Program-made: the position numbers and the translations under genes
Shown: piece after piece, positions 30,795 through 38,111 of the stretch
How positions within the stretch are numbered: position 1 is the first letter of the stretch
Layout: each line of letters opens with the position of its first letter
Source: Granulicella sibirica
GTDB lineage: Bacteria; Acidobacteriota; Terriglobia; Terriglobales; Acidobacteriaceae
Direction: 5' to 3'
Length of the DNA stretch: 64,000 nucleotides
NCBI RefSeq assembly: GCF_004115155.1
Contig: NZ_RDSM01000001.1
Coordinates: forward strand, 1,426,001 to 1,490,000
Notes under the pieces: generated by a model
Databases searched by the model: none
Told to the model about the DNA's origin: nothing
Seen by the model: only the letters and a program-made list of their open reading frames with translations

Positions 30795-30823
30795 GCAGAT
30801 TCCCTTCGGGAATGACAACCAGA
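30795..30823 (+). repeat. Dispersed hairpin repeat GCAGATTCCC...GAATGACAACC, copy 3
   Basis: This is the most regular copy: ATTCCC-TTC-GGGAAT followed by GACAACCAGA. It lies between the ABC ATPase gene and the TauE/SafE gene. Confidence 0.65.
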
Positions 30824-30903
30824 AAGACAAGGGCAACGACGTTATCGAGGGCCAGGGCGGCGGTGGAGGCCCCTGGTGCGGGGTCGCCTACAATGAAGAG
30901 AGA

Positions 30904-31689
30904 ATGATTTCTGGATTAAGTACGCACTGGAACTTCGTTTGGCTGGTGGCTGCCTCGTTTCTTGCCGGGGTGATGAACGCGATGGCGGGTGGGGGCTCGT
31001 TTATCTCGTTTCCGGCGATGATCGCGATGGGGGTACCTCCGGTCGAGGCGAATGCGACGAATACGGTTGCGCTTTGGCCGGGTCAGTTGACCTCCCTGGC
31101 GGCGCTCCGCGGGGATATGCGGAAGGATCTGCTGCCGCTGATCTCGGTGGCTTCGATTCTTGGCGGGGTGGGTGGGGCGATTACGCTGCTGAAGACGAAG
31201 CAGGTGACGTTCATGCACCTGATCCCGTGGCTGATGCTTGGCGGGGCGCTGATCTTCGGGGTGAGCGGGCCGATTTCGAAGTGGCTGCGGTCGCGGTCGA
31301 AGGCACATCCGGATCATGTGGGCGAGAGGCCGCTGCCGTTGATGTGGGTGTTCCTGTGCACGATTCCGGTTTGCTTTTACATCGGGTATTTCGGCGCTGG
31401 CGGCGGGTTCCTGATCATGACGATCCTGGCGCTGTTCGGCGTGGAAGAGATGCACGTGCTGAACTCGCTGAAGGTTCTTGCGGCCTGCCTCTCAAACTTC
31501 TGCGCGATCGTGACGTTCGTGATCAGCGGACGGGTGCTGTGGCACTACTGCCTGATCTCGATGGTGTTTGCGGCGGGCGGCGGATGGGTGGGCGCGAAGT
31601 ACGCGCGGAGGACAAACCCGGATGTGCTGCGGGCGATTGTGGTGTCGACCGGGTGTGTGATCGCGGGGTACTTTTTCTGGAAGGGTTGA
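30904..31689 (+). CDS. TauE/SafE family sulfite/organosulfur exporter-like permease
   Basis: This 261-residue membrane protein belongs to the TauE/SafE family. The N-terminal GVMNAMAGGGSFISFP and ANATNTVALWPGQ segments and the repeated GYFGAGGGFLIM in the second half are family hallmarks. About seven to eight hydrophobic helices are seen. Family members are implicated in export of sulfite, sulfoacetate or related anions, but the substrate here is not proven. It is followed 13 bases later by a DUF971 gene and may be co-transcribed with it. Confidence 0.9.
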   Translation: MISGLSTHWNFVWLVAASFLAGVMNAMAGGGSFISFPAMIAMGVPPVEANATNTVALWPGQLTSLAALRGDMRKDLLPLISVASILGGVGGAITLLKTKQVTFMHLIPWLMLGGALIFGVSGPISKWLRSRSKAHPDHVGERPLPLMWVFLCTIPVCFYIGYFGAGGGFLIMTILALFGVEEMHVLNSLKVLAACLSNFCAIVTFVISGRVLWHYCLISMVFAAGGGWVGAKYARRTNPDVLRAIVVSTGCVIAGYFFWKG

Positions 31690-31702
31690 TGGAGCGTGAG
31701 CG

Positions 31703-32122
31703 ATGAGTCATGAGGGAATTCGGATTGTGAGCCAGGAGCAGGCGGAGCGGGAGGCTCAGCCCGAGGTGAAGCTGCCTGTGGATGCGGTGACTCCGGCGAA
31801 GGTCAGGGTGATGAAGACGGAAGGGACGGGCGTCGAGATCGACTGGCGGGACGGGCACAGGAGCAAGTGGACGTTTGCGTGGCTGCGAGAGGCTTGTCCG
31901 TGTGCTACTTGCCATGAGGCAAGAGACGCGGATGGGAGGAAGCCGGGGATTCCAAAGGCGCAGCCGGCTACGCTGCTTCCAATGTTCAAGGAGAAGATTC
32001 GTCCGCTGGAAGCGAACGCTGTCGGGAAGTATGCGCTTCGGTTCAAGTGGAACGATGGGCATGAGAGCGGCATCTACTCGTGGGAGTATCTGCGGCGATT
32101 GCCGGAAGGAGCGGAGGTTTAG
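31703..32122 (+). CDS. DUF971 (gamma-butyrobetaine hydroxylase-like N-terminal domain) protein
   Basis: This 139-residue protein matches the DUF971/GBBH-like domain: VEIDWRDGHRSKWTFAWLREACPCATCHEARD, then KFKWNDGHESGIYSWEYLRRL near the C-terminus. The Cys residues in the CPCATC segment may hold a metal. In bacteria such proteins have been associated with iron-sulfur cluster or molybdenum-related enzymes, but no specific role can be assigned. It is sandwiched between the exporter gene and the DUF3050 gene in a tight same-strand row. Confidence 0.88.
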   Translation: MSHEGIRIVSQEQAEREAQPEVKLPVDAVTPAKVRVMKTEGTGVEIDWRDGHRSKWTFAWLREACPCATCHEARDADGRKPGIPKAQPATLLPMFKEKIRPLEANAVGKYALRFKWNDGHESGIYSWEYLRRLPEGAEV

Positions 32123-32124
32123 GG

Positions 32125-32934
32125 ATGGAGATGGTGGGTTGGAACGATGCGCAGCCGGTGGCGCTGCAGGAGCTTGCGGAGAGGCTGAAGCCGCTTTATG
32201 TGCGACTGGCGGAGCATAAGCTTTATCGGACCTTTCGGTCGATTGAAGACCTGCGGCTGTTTATGGAGGCGCATGTGTTCGCGGTGTGGGACTTCATGTC
32301 GCTGCTGAAGACGCTGCAGCGTGGGTTGACCTGCGTTGAGGTGCCATGGGTGCCAAGTACGTTTCCGGTTTCGCGCAGGCTGATCAATGAGATTGTGCTT
32401 GGGGAAGAGAGCGATCTCTATGCGGGGAGGCCGGCGAGCCACTTCGAGATTTATCTCTCGGCGATGCGGCTTTGCGGGGCTTCGACGGCGGCGATCGATG
32501 GGTTTATCTCAGGCGTGCGGCGTGGGGTTGCGGTTGAGGAGTTGCTGGATGGGATTCCGGCGGCGGCCCGGGAGTTTGTCCGGACTACGTTTGGGTGCAT
32601 TGCGACGGGTAAGCTGCATGCAGTGGCGGCGGCGTTTACGTTTGGCCGGGAGGATTTGATTCCGGATATGTTTCGGAGCTTCATTCGGGATCAGAATGAG
32701 GCTATGTCCGGGCGGCTCGAGATGCTGCGGTGGTACATGGAGCGGCATATCGAGGTCGATGGGGATGAGCATGGACCGATGGCGCTGCGGATGATCGCGG
32801 AGTTGTGTGGGTCAGATGAGGTTCGCTGGACGGAGGCGGGTGAGGCCGCGGAAGAGGCTTTGCTGGCGAGGATTGCGCTTTGGGATGGGATCGTGGTGGG
32901 GATTGAGACGGGGCGGCTGGTTGGGGTGAGATAG
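32125..32934 (+). CDS. DUF3050 (heme oxygenase-like fold) protein
   Basis: This 269-residue protein matches DUF3050: HKLYRTFRSIEDLRLFMEAHVFAVWDFMSLLKTLQR near the N-terminus, and RYMERHIEVDGDEHGPMAL-like residues near the C-terminus (WYMERHIEVDGDEHGPMA). Conserved His, Glu and Asp residues suggest a helical heme-oxygenase-like or diiron fold. The reaction is unknown. The ATG at 32125 follows the DUF971 stop by two bases; a second ATG lies six bases further on. It is probably co-transcribed with DUF971. Confidence 0.85.
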   Translation: MEMVGWNDAQPVALQELAERLKPLYVRLAEHKLYRTFRSIEDLRLFMEAHVFAVWDFMSLLKTLQRGLTCVEVPWVPSTFPVSRRLINEIVLGEESDLYAGRPASHFEIYLSAMRLCGASTAAIDGFISGVRRGVAVEELLDGIPAAAREFVRTTFGCIATGKLHAVAAAFTFGREDLIPDMFRSFIRDQNEAMSGRLEMLRWYMERHIEVDGDEHGPMALRMIAELCGSDEVRWTEAGEAAEEALLARIALWDGIVVGIETGRLVGVR

Positions 32935-32968
32935 GAAGACAACGACTCCCCGTTGGGCGGCCTACGTT

Positions 32969-33018
32969 CCCACCCTAACCGACGGTGAAGCTGTCGGTGA
33001 GGGTGGGGCACCCGGGCT
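32969..33018 (+). repeat. Dispersed CCCACC / GGTGGGGCACCCGG hairpin, copy 2 (possible terminator)
   Basis: CCCACCCTAACCGAC (32969-32983) pairs with GTCGGTGAGGGTGGG (32993-33007) at 14 of 15 positions, followed by GCACCCGGGCTTTTT. It lies between the convergent DUF3050 and 33042-33671 genes, where a bidirectional terminator would be expected, and shares its design with copy 1. Confidence 0.65.
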
Positions 33019-33041
33019 TTTTCGAAAAGCAACGGCGAAAG

Positions 33042-33671
33042 TTACTCGTTGGATTCGAGCTTTTGTTCCTGGTAGTGGCCGATGTGGTCGTAGATGGCTT
33101 CGGGGAATTTCAGGTTGCGGTAGAGGTTGCCGCAATCAGGATCTTCGGGATTGGGGAGGATGGGGAAGTCCTGCTCGCTCTGCCACTCGAGGATGCGGTC
33201 GCGCTTGGGTGGGTTGTAGTCGCGGCCTTCGACCTGTTTGAGCATGAGGGTGGCTTGCTCTTCGGAGAAGTCGCGATCCTTGGTGAGGTAGGCGAGGACT
33301 TCTTCATGGGGCATGAAGTGGCGGGCGACCATCGCGAAGACAAGGCGGCCGTAGTGGCCGATGTCTTTGCCTTCGTTGAGGGAGTCGAGGAGGTGGGCCA
33401 TCATGGAGTCTTTGCGGAGCTCTGATTCGCCACCCTGGCCTGTGGCTTCTCCGGCTGTGCTCGGGGACGGTGGGTTCTTGAGGGCTGCGTCGTCGATGCC
33501 TACGTGCTTCGCGGTTGGGGCGGGCTTTTCACGGTGGCTGGCGGCTACGCCTTGCTTGAGCTTGGCGAGTTCGGCTTCGGCTTGCTCGGCGCGCTCGGTG
33601 GCGTGACGGAGGGCTTCGGATTGTTCGTCCACAATGACGGGTTGGTCGAGCACTACTTCGCGGTGTGCCAT
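33042..33671 (-). CDS. Hypothetical coiled-coil protein (209 aa)
   Basis: I do not recognise a family. The N-terminal region has a short heptad-like stretch, ALRHATERAEQAEAELAKLK, followed by a Pro/Ser/Gly-rich linker. A helical C-terminal region then contains HYGRLVFAMVARHFMPHEEV and DRDFSEEQATLMLKQVEGRDYNPPKR. There is no signal peptide or membrane segment. The protein is charged and likely cytoplasmic. The good codon pattern and separation from neighbours support a real gene. Confidence 0.7.
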   Translation of the reverse strand: MAHREVVLDQPVIVDEQSEALRHATERAEQAEAELAKLKQGVAASHREKPAPTAKHVGIDDAALKNPPSPSTAGEATGQGGESELRKDSMMAHLLDSLNEGKDIGHYGRLVFAMVARHFMPHEEVLAYLTKDRDFSEEQATLMLKQVEGRDYNPPKRDRILEWQSEQDFPILPNPEDPDCGNLYRNLKFPEAIYDHIGHYQEQKLESNE

Positions 33672-33760
33672 GTTGGTTCCTCACTTGCGCGGACGGCTGG
33701 ATTCGCCATTTCTTCGCTACAATTGAGACGCGGGCTGGCGGCTGTGCGTTGTCTTGTGAG

Positions 33761-34303
33761 CTAGAGACCTAGTTGGGTGAGGGCGTCTTCGACGGTGTCG
33801 GCGACGAGGAGGATGGCGCGGTTGTGAGGCTTGAGGACGCGCTCGGTGACGCAGTGGTCGAGAAAGGCCAGGAGCGGGTTGTAGAAACCGTCGGTGTTGA
33901 GGAGGAGGATGGGTTTGGCGTGGAGCTTGAGGGTTTGCCAGGCGAGGACTTCGAAGAGCTCTTCCATGGTGCCGAAGCCGCCGGGCAGAATGACGAAGGC
34001 GTCGGCGCGGTCGCCCATCATCGCTTTGCGGGTGTGCATGGTGTCGACGATATGGAGCTCGGAGAGGCCGTCGTGAGCGACCTCGAGGTCGACGAGGACT
34101 TCGGGAATCACGCCTACGACGCGGCCTCCGGCGTTGATGGTGGCCTCGGCTACAGCGCCCATGAGGCCAACCTTTGCGCCGCCGTAGATGAGGCCGATGT
34201 TGCGGGCGGCGAGGGCGCGGCCGAAGGCTTCGGCCTGCTCGCGGTAGATGGGGCGGGCGCCTTCGGCCGAGGCGCAGAAGACGGCGATGTTTTGTATCGA
34301 CAT
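33761..34303 (-). CDS. LOG family protein (TIGR00730, cytokinin riboside 5'-monophosphate phosphoribohydrolase-like)
   Basis: This 180-residue Rossmann-fold protein has AVFCASAEGARPIY near the N-terminus, LIYGGAKVGLMGAVA, and the family signature LPGGFGTMEELFEVL (PGGxGTxxE). LOG proteins hydrolyse N6-modified or plain AMP to the base plus ribose 5-phosphate; bacterial members often act in nucleotide salvage. Length and motifs are normal. It is transcribed alone. Confidence 0.93.
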   Translation of the reverse strand: MSIQNIAVFCASAEGARPIYREQAEAFGRALAARNIGLIYGGAKVGLMGAVAEATINAGGRVVGVIPEVLVDLEVAHDGLSELHIVDTMHTRKAMMGDRADAFVILPGGFGTMEELFEVLAWQTLKLHAKPILLLNTDGFYNPLLAFLDHCVTERVLKPHNRAILLVADTVEDALTQLGL

Positions 34304-34438
34304 ACTGCACCTATTGTCGCAGGGTCGAGTGAGAGTGGTGCGAAGGGGCAGGTCGGGGAGAGCGGATGGTGGCGCTCTCCCCCGGCTGGCCTCATGTTGG
34401 GTCGTCCATTGCCGCAGGCGACCGGGGTGAGTTGGTTG

Positions 34439-34801
34439 TTAGTTGAGGACGACGGTGCTGTCGTTAAGGGCGCTCGAGACTTCGCAGATGACGGCGCCGG
34501 CTTCACGCTTGTCGGTCTTGACGTTGTTGATGACGCGGGTGCCGTTGGGAAGCTTGAGCTCCATGGTCTGGCCCGCGGCTACGGTCATGACCTGGTCGCC
34601 GGCCTTGAGCTCGATAGGTGCGCCGGAGGAGTTGCGGACGTTGAAGTGGATGGTCTTGACCTTATCGCCGAAGAAGGCGTGGACAGACGGAGTGACGTGG
34701 AGCGACGACGCGAAGGCAGCGCTCGGAGCGAGGGTGACGGCGAGAGTGGCGAGGACGACGGCGGACTTCAGGGCGGATGCTTTGAACGATTTGGTCATCA
34801 T
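34439..34801 (-). CDS. Small exported protein of unknown function (120 aa)
   Basis: A signal peptide (SAVVLATLAVTLAPSAAFASS) precedes a roughly 90-residue beta-type domain with KTIHFNVRNSSGAPIELKAG and VAAGQTMELKLPNGTRVI. No family is recognised. The repeated valine and threonine strands suggest a small immunoglobulin-like or pilin-chaperone-like fold, but that is a guess. Two ATG codons are adjacent (34801 and 34798), preceded by GGAG. A 39-residue upstream extension in the same frame is unlikely. Confidence 0.7.
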   Translation of the reverse strand: MMTKSFKASALKSAVVLATLAVTLAPSAAFASSLHVTPSVHAFFGDKVKTIHFNVRNSSGAPIELKAGDQVMTVAAGQTMELKLPNGTRVINNVKTDKREAGAVICEVSSALNDSTVVLN

Positions 34802-35008
34802 GGCGATTCTCCGGTTTGGATCTATGTTGCGTATCGGGAAGAGGTGCCGGCCACCCTTACCGTCGCACTTGGTTATACGCAGTGAATGTGAGAAGGTTCC
34901 GTGGTTCTTATCGAACACTCTGTGAATTAAGTTGTCCGGATTCGTACAGGGTGGAATGGATTAGGTGTCCGGTGAATGGACGATTAAGATGGAGGCTGGA
35001 GTGTTGGC

Positions 35009-37765
35009 ATGGCGTCTCACCTTCTTGAAAAAATGAATCCGCAGCAGCAGGATGGCATACAGTCCGTCGATGGACCGGTGCTTCTGCTTGCGGGTGCTGG
35101 CAGTGGAAAAACCCGCGTGATCACGCATCGAATCGCGTACCTGATCCAGGAGCGCGGGGTTCCCGCGGACTCGATTCTTGCGGTGACGTTTACGAACAAG
35201 GCCGCGAAGGAGATGGCCGAGCGGGTCGACAAGATCATGGGGCATACGTCGCTGGCGAAGCCTACGCTGGCTACGTTTCACAGCTTTTGCGTGAGGGTGC
35301 TGCGGCGGGATATCGAGGCGCTAAGAACCAATGGCGTGGGGCTGACGAAGACGTTCGCGATCTATGACGAGACAGATCAGCAGGCGGTGGTGAAGCAGGC
35401 GTTGAAGAGGCTTGCGATCGATGACAAGCAGTTGAAGCCTCGGGTCGCGCTTGGCCGTATTAGCTGGGCGAAGAACCACATGATCGATCCGCAGGAGTAC
35501 TTCCTTGCATCGACTAACCCGATGGAAGAGAAGATCGCGCACATCTTCGAGATTTACCGGAAGGAGTTATTCAAGGCGAATGCTTTGGACTTCGACGACT
35601 TACTCCTTGAGACGGTAAGGCTGCTGAAGACATCGAGCGAAGTAAGAGATCGTTACAACCGGCGTTACAGATATCTTTTGATCGACGAGTACCAGGATAC
35701 GAACAAGCCGCAGTACGAGTTGATGAAGCTGCTTGGGTCGCATGGGAATGTGTGCGTGGTCGGCGATGAGGATCAGTCGATCTATAGCTGGCGCGGCGCG
35801 GATATCAAGAACATTCTTGATTTCGAGAAGGACTTCCCTGCTGCGCGGACGATTCGGCTGGAGCAGAACTACCGGTCGACGCAGATCATTCTCGAAGGGG
35901 CCTCTGCCGTGGTTGCGCAGAACACGCAGAGGAAGGGGAAGAACCTCTGGACCTCGCGTGAAGGTGGGTCGCTGATTGGGTACTACGAGGCTCCGGATGG
36001 AGAAAACGAAGCACTGTTTATTGCGGACCGCGTGAATAAGTATTTGAAGACGGCGGGTGAGTCGGAAGAGGCTCCGCGATGCGCGGTGTTATATCGGACT
36101 AACTCGCAGTCGCGCCTCGTGGAAGAGGCGCTTCGGCGATATCAGATTCAGTACCACATGGTTGGGGGCTTCTCGTTCTATGACCGGGCTGAGGTCAAGG
36201 ACATCCTGAGTTACATGAAGCTGGTGCAGAACACGAACGATTCGATTGCGCTGAATCGCGTGATCAACTCGCCGGCTCGCGGCATTGGGAAGACGACGAT
36301 GGAGGTGCTGGAGAGGATTGCGCTCACCACCGGCATCAGTACGTGGGACGCGATTGCTCGGGTGATCCAGGATAAGCTTCTGCCGCAACGGGCGCTGATG
36401 GCGCTGGCTAGTTTTCGAAGGCTGATTGAAGATGCGCAGGCGATGCTTGGGACTGAGTTCGCGGAGAAGTTGGCTGCTGATGTTGGGGCTTCGGATGCTG
36501 CTGAAGTAGAAGATGCCGATGTCTCGTTCGGGTTTGGCGATGAGGCTGGGCCGAGCGAGACCGGAGCGGATGAGACTGCGGATACTTCGTTCGATACGAG
36601 TTTCAACTTTGGATTCGATTTTGGGCCGAGCGAGGAGATTTCGACGATCGCGGCGGAGAATGCTTCGGACTCGGATGCGGCGCATGGGATCGCGGCCGGC
36701 TTTAATCCGTTTGCTCCGGTGGTGCTCAAGAGTGCCGCGGCTACGAAGCGTGAGAAGGCTGCGGCGATAAAAGCTGCACAGGAAGAGCCGAAGGTGGAGG
36801 AGCGTCCGGCTTTCAGGAAGCCTGGGGATGCGGCTACCTTGCCGGAGTTGATCAAGTTTCTGAACGATCGCAGTGGGTACCTCCGGGCTCTTGAAGAAGA
36901 GGCTACGCCGGAGTCGTTTTCGCGGATCGAGAACCTGAAGGAACTTGCGAATGCGGCGCAGGACGCGCAGGAGCGCGGGGAGACGCTGCACGAGTTTCTG
37001 GATCACGCGGCGCTGGTGTCGGATGCGGACTCGTACTCAGCCGAGGCGCGGGTGACGCTGATGACGCTGCATGCGGCGAAGGGACTCGAGTTTCCTCTGG
37101 TGTTCCTGGCAGGCATGGAGGAGGGGTTGTTTCCGCACTCGCGGACGCTGGTGGATCCGACGCAGATGGAGGAGGAGCGGCGGCTCTGCTACGTGGGGAT
37201 GACGCGGGCGATGGATACGTTGATCATGACGCGGGCGCGGTATCGGCGGCGGTATGGAAGCGACATGCCTGAGGGGAGCGTGGCTTCGCGGTTTCTCGAA
37301 GAGGTGCCTTCGAGGCTGGTGGAGGATCTGGGGAGTCCGGGGATGCGGCCTGCGTACAGGGCGGGGTCCGGGTATGGGGTCCGGGCGGGATATGAGGATG
37401 GGGAGCGGCACTACTCCTATGAGGACGAGGATCAGAGTGGGGGACGGGCGCGGCCTTCGGGTGCTCCGGGGGTGAATGGCCGGCCTTCGTATGCGGCTCG
37501 GGCGGGCGGGTCGGGATCGCTGGATAACGTCGCGAACTTCTTTGCGGCGCGCGGGCAGAAGGTCTCAAGGCCGAAGCTGGCGGTTCCGGAGCCTACGGGC
37601 AAGACGGGTTTGCAGCGTGCGGTTCGCGTGAAACACCCGAAGTATGGCGAGGGGATGGTAATTCAGCGGGAGGGCGACGGAGATGACGCGAAGATTACAG
37701 TACAATTTCAACAGCACGGCGTGAAGAAGCTGGTGGAGAAGTTTGCCCAGCTCCAGATCCTCTAA
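35009..37765 (+). CDS. pcrA: UvrD/PcrA-type ATP-dependent DNA helicase
   Basis: This 918-residue SF1A helicase has the Walker A motif LAGAGSGKTRVITHR, the DEYQDTNKPQYEL (Walker B) and EDQSIYSWRGAD motifs, QNYRSTQ, and the C-terminal motif VTLMTLHAAKGLEFPLVFLAG with GMTRAMDTL. The last 50 residues (RVKHPKYGEGMVIQ...) match the Tudor-like RNA-polymerase-binding domain of PcrA. A low-complexity insert (about 487-610, rich in Ala, Asp, Glu, Ser and Phe) interrupts the 2B region and is absent from typical PcrA. It probably acts in repair and in clearing replication-transcription conflicts. Confidence 0.92.
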   Translation: MASHLLEKMNPQQQDGIQSVDGPVLLLAGAGSGKTRVITHRIAYLIQERGVPADSILAVTFTNKAAKEMAERVDKIMGHTSLAKPTLATFHSFCVRVLRRDIEALRTNGVGLTKTFAIYDETDQQAVVKQALKRLAIDDKQLKPRVALGRISWAKNHMIDPQEYFLASTNPMEEKIAHIFEIYRKELFKANALDFDDLLLETVRLLKTSSEVRDRYNRRYRYLLIDEYQDTNKPQYELMKLLGSHGNVCVVGDEDQSIYSWRGADIKNILDFEKDFPAARTIRLEQNYRSTQIILEGASAVVAQNTQRKGKNLWTSREGGSLIGYYEAPDGENEALFIADRVNKYLKTAGESEEAPRCAVLYRTNSQSRLVEEALRRYQIQYHMVGGFSFYDRAEVKDILSYMKLVQNTNDSIALNRVINSPARGIGKTTMEVLERIALTTGISTWDAIARVIQDKLLPQRALMALASFRRLIEDAQAMLGTEFAEKLAADVGASDAAEVEDADVSFGFGDEAGPSETGADETADTSFDTSFNFGFDFGPSEEISTIAAENASDSDAAHGIAAGFNPFAPVVLKSAAATKREKAAAIKAAQEEPKVEERPAFRKPGDAATLPELIKFLNDRSGYLRALEEEATPESFSRIENLKELANAAQDAQERGETLHEFLDHAALVSDADSYSAEARVTLMTLHAAKGLEFPLVFLAGMEEGLFPHSRTLVDPTQMEEERRLCYVGMTRAMDTLIMTRARYRRRYGSDMPEGSVASRFLEEVPSRLVEDLGSPGMRPAYRAGSGYGVRAGYEDGERHYSYEDEDQSGGRARPSGAPGVNGRPSYAARAGGSGSLDNVANFFAARGQKVSRPKLAVPEPTGKTGLQRAVRVKHPKYGEGMVIQREGDGDDAKITVQFQQHGVKKLVEKFAQLQIL

Positions 37766-37820
37766 TGCGCGCCGGGCAAAAACTCCGACATTCTGTATGT
37801 AGAAAGATTGGCATCGACTC

Positions 37821-37976
37821 ATGGCGAATACAAAGAGCATTACCGACACCCAGGAACGCAAGAAGATCAAGCGCGCGGCTCGCAAGAAGGCGGCCCCGAA
37901 GGCTCCGCGTACGGGTGCTCGTGGCGAAAACAAGCAGAAGCTGAAGAAGGCTGCACGCGGTCAGAGCAAGCGCTAG
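37821..37976 (+). CDS. Small basic protein (51 aa) of unknown function
   Basis: This frame encodes a 51-residue, very basic protein, MANTKSITDTQERKKIKRAA onward, ending RGQSKR. It looks like a small DNA- or RNA-binding protein, but no family is recognised. It overlaps a longer but less plausible frame starting at 37808. It sits 55 bases after the helicase gene on the same strand. The Ala/Lys/Arg-rich composition and the ATG start make it a likely real gene, although the ribosome-binding site is poor. Confidence 0.6.
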   Translation: MANTKSITDTQERKKIKRAARKKAAPKAPRTGARGENKQKLKKAARGQSKR

Positions 37977-38111
37977 CTTTTTGGGCGGCTCCTTGGCGGG
38001 AGCTGCCCTGCTCTAGACCCGCACCAGGGACACGAAGTGTGAAGCACGTAACGCCCGAACCATAGCCTTTCCCACAACCGGGAAGACCTCAAGATTCAGG
38101 GAGCGAGCACA

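Noticed and set aside
37985..38010. GC-rich hairpin after the 51-residue gene
   Set aside because: The stem is good, but no run of T follows it, so calling it an intrinsic terminator is not justified.
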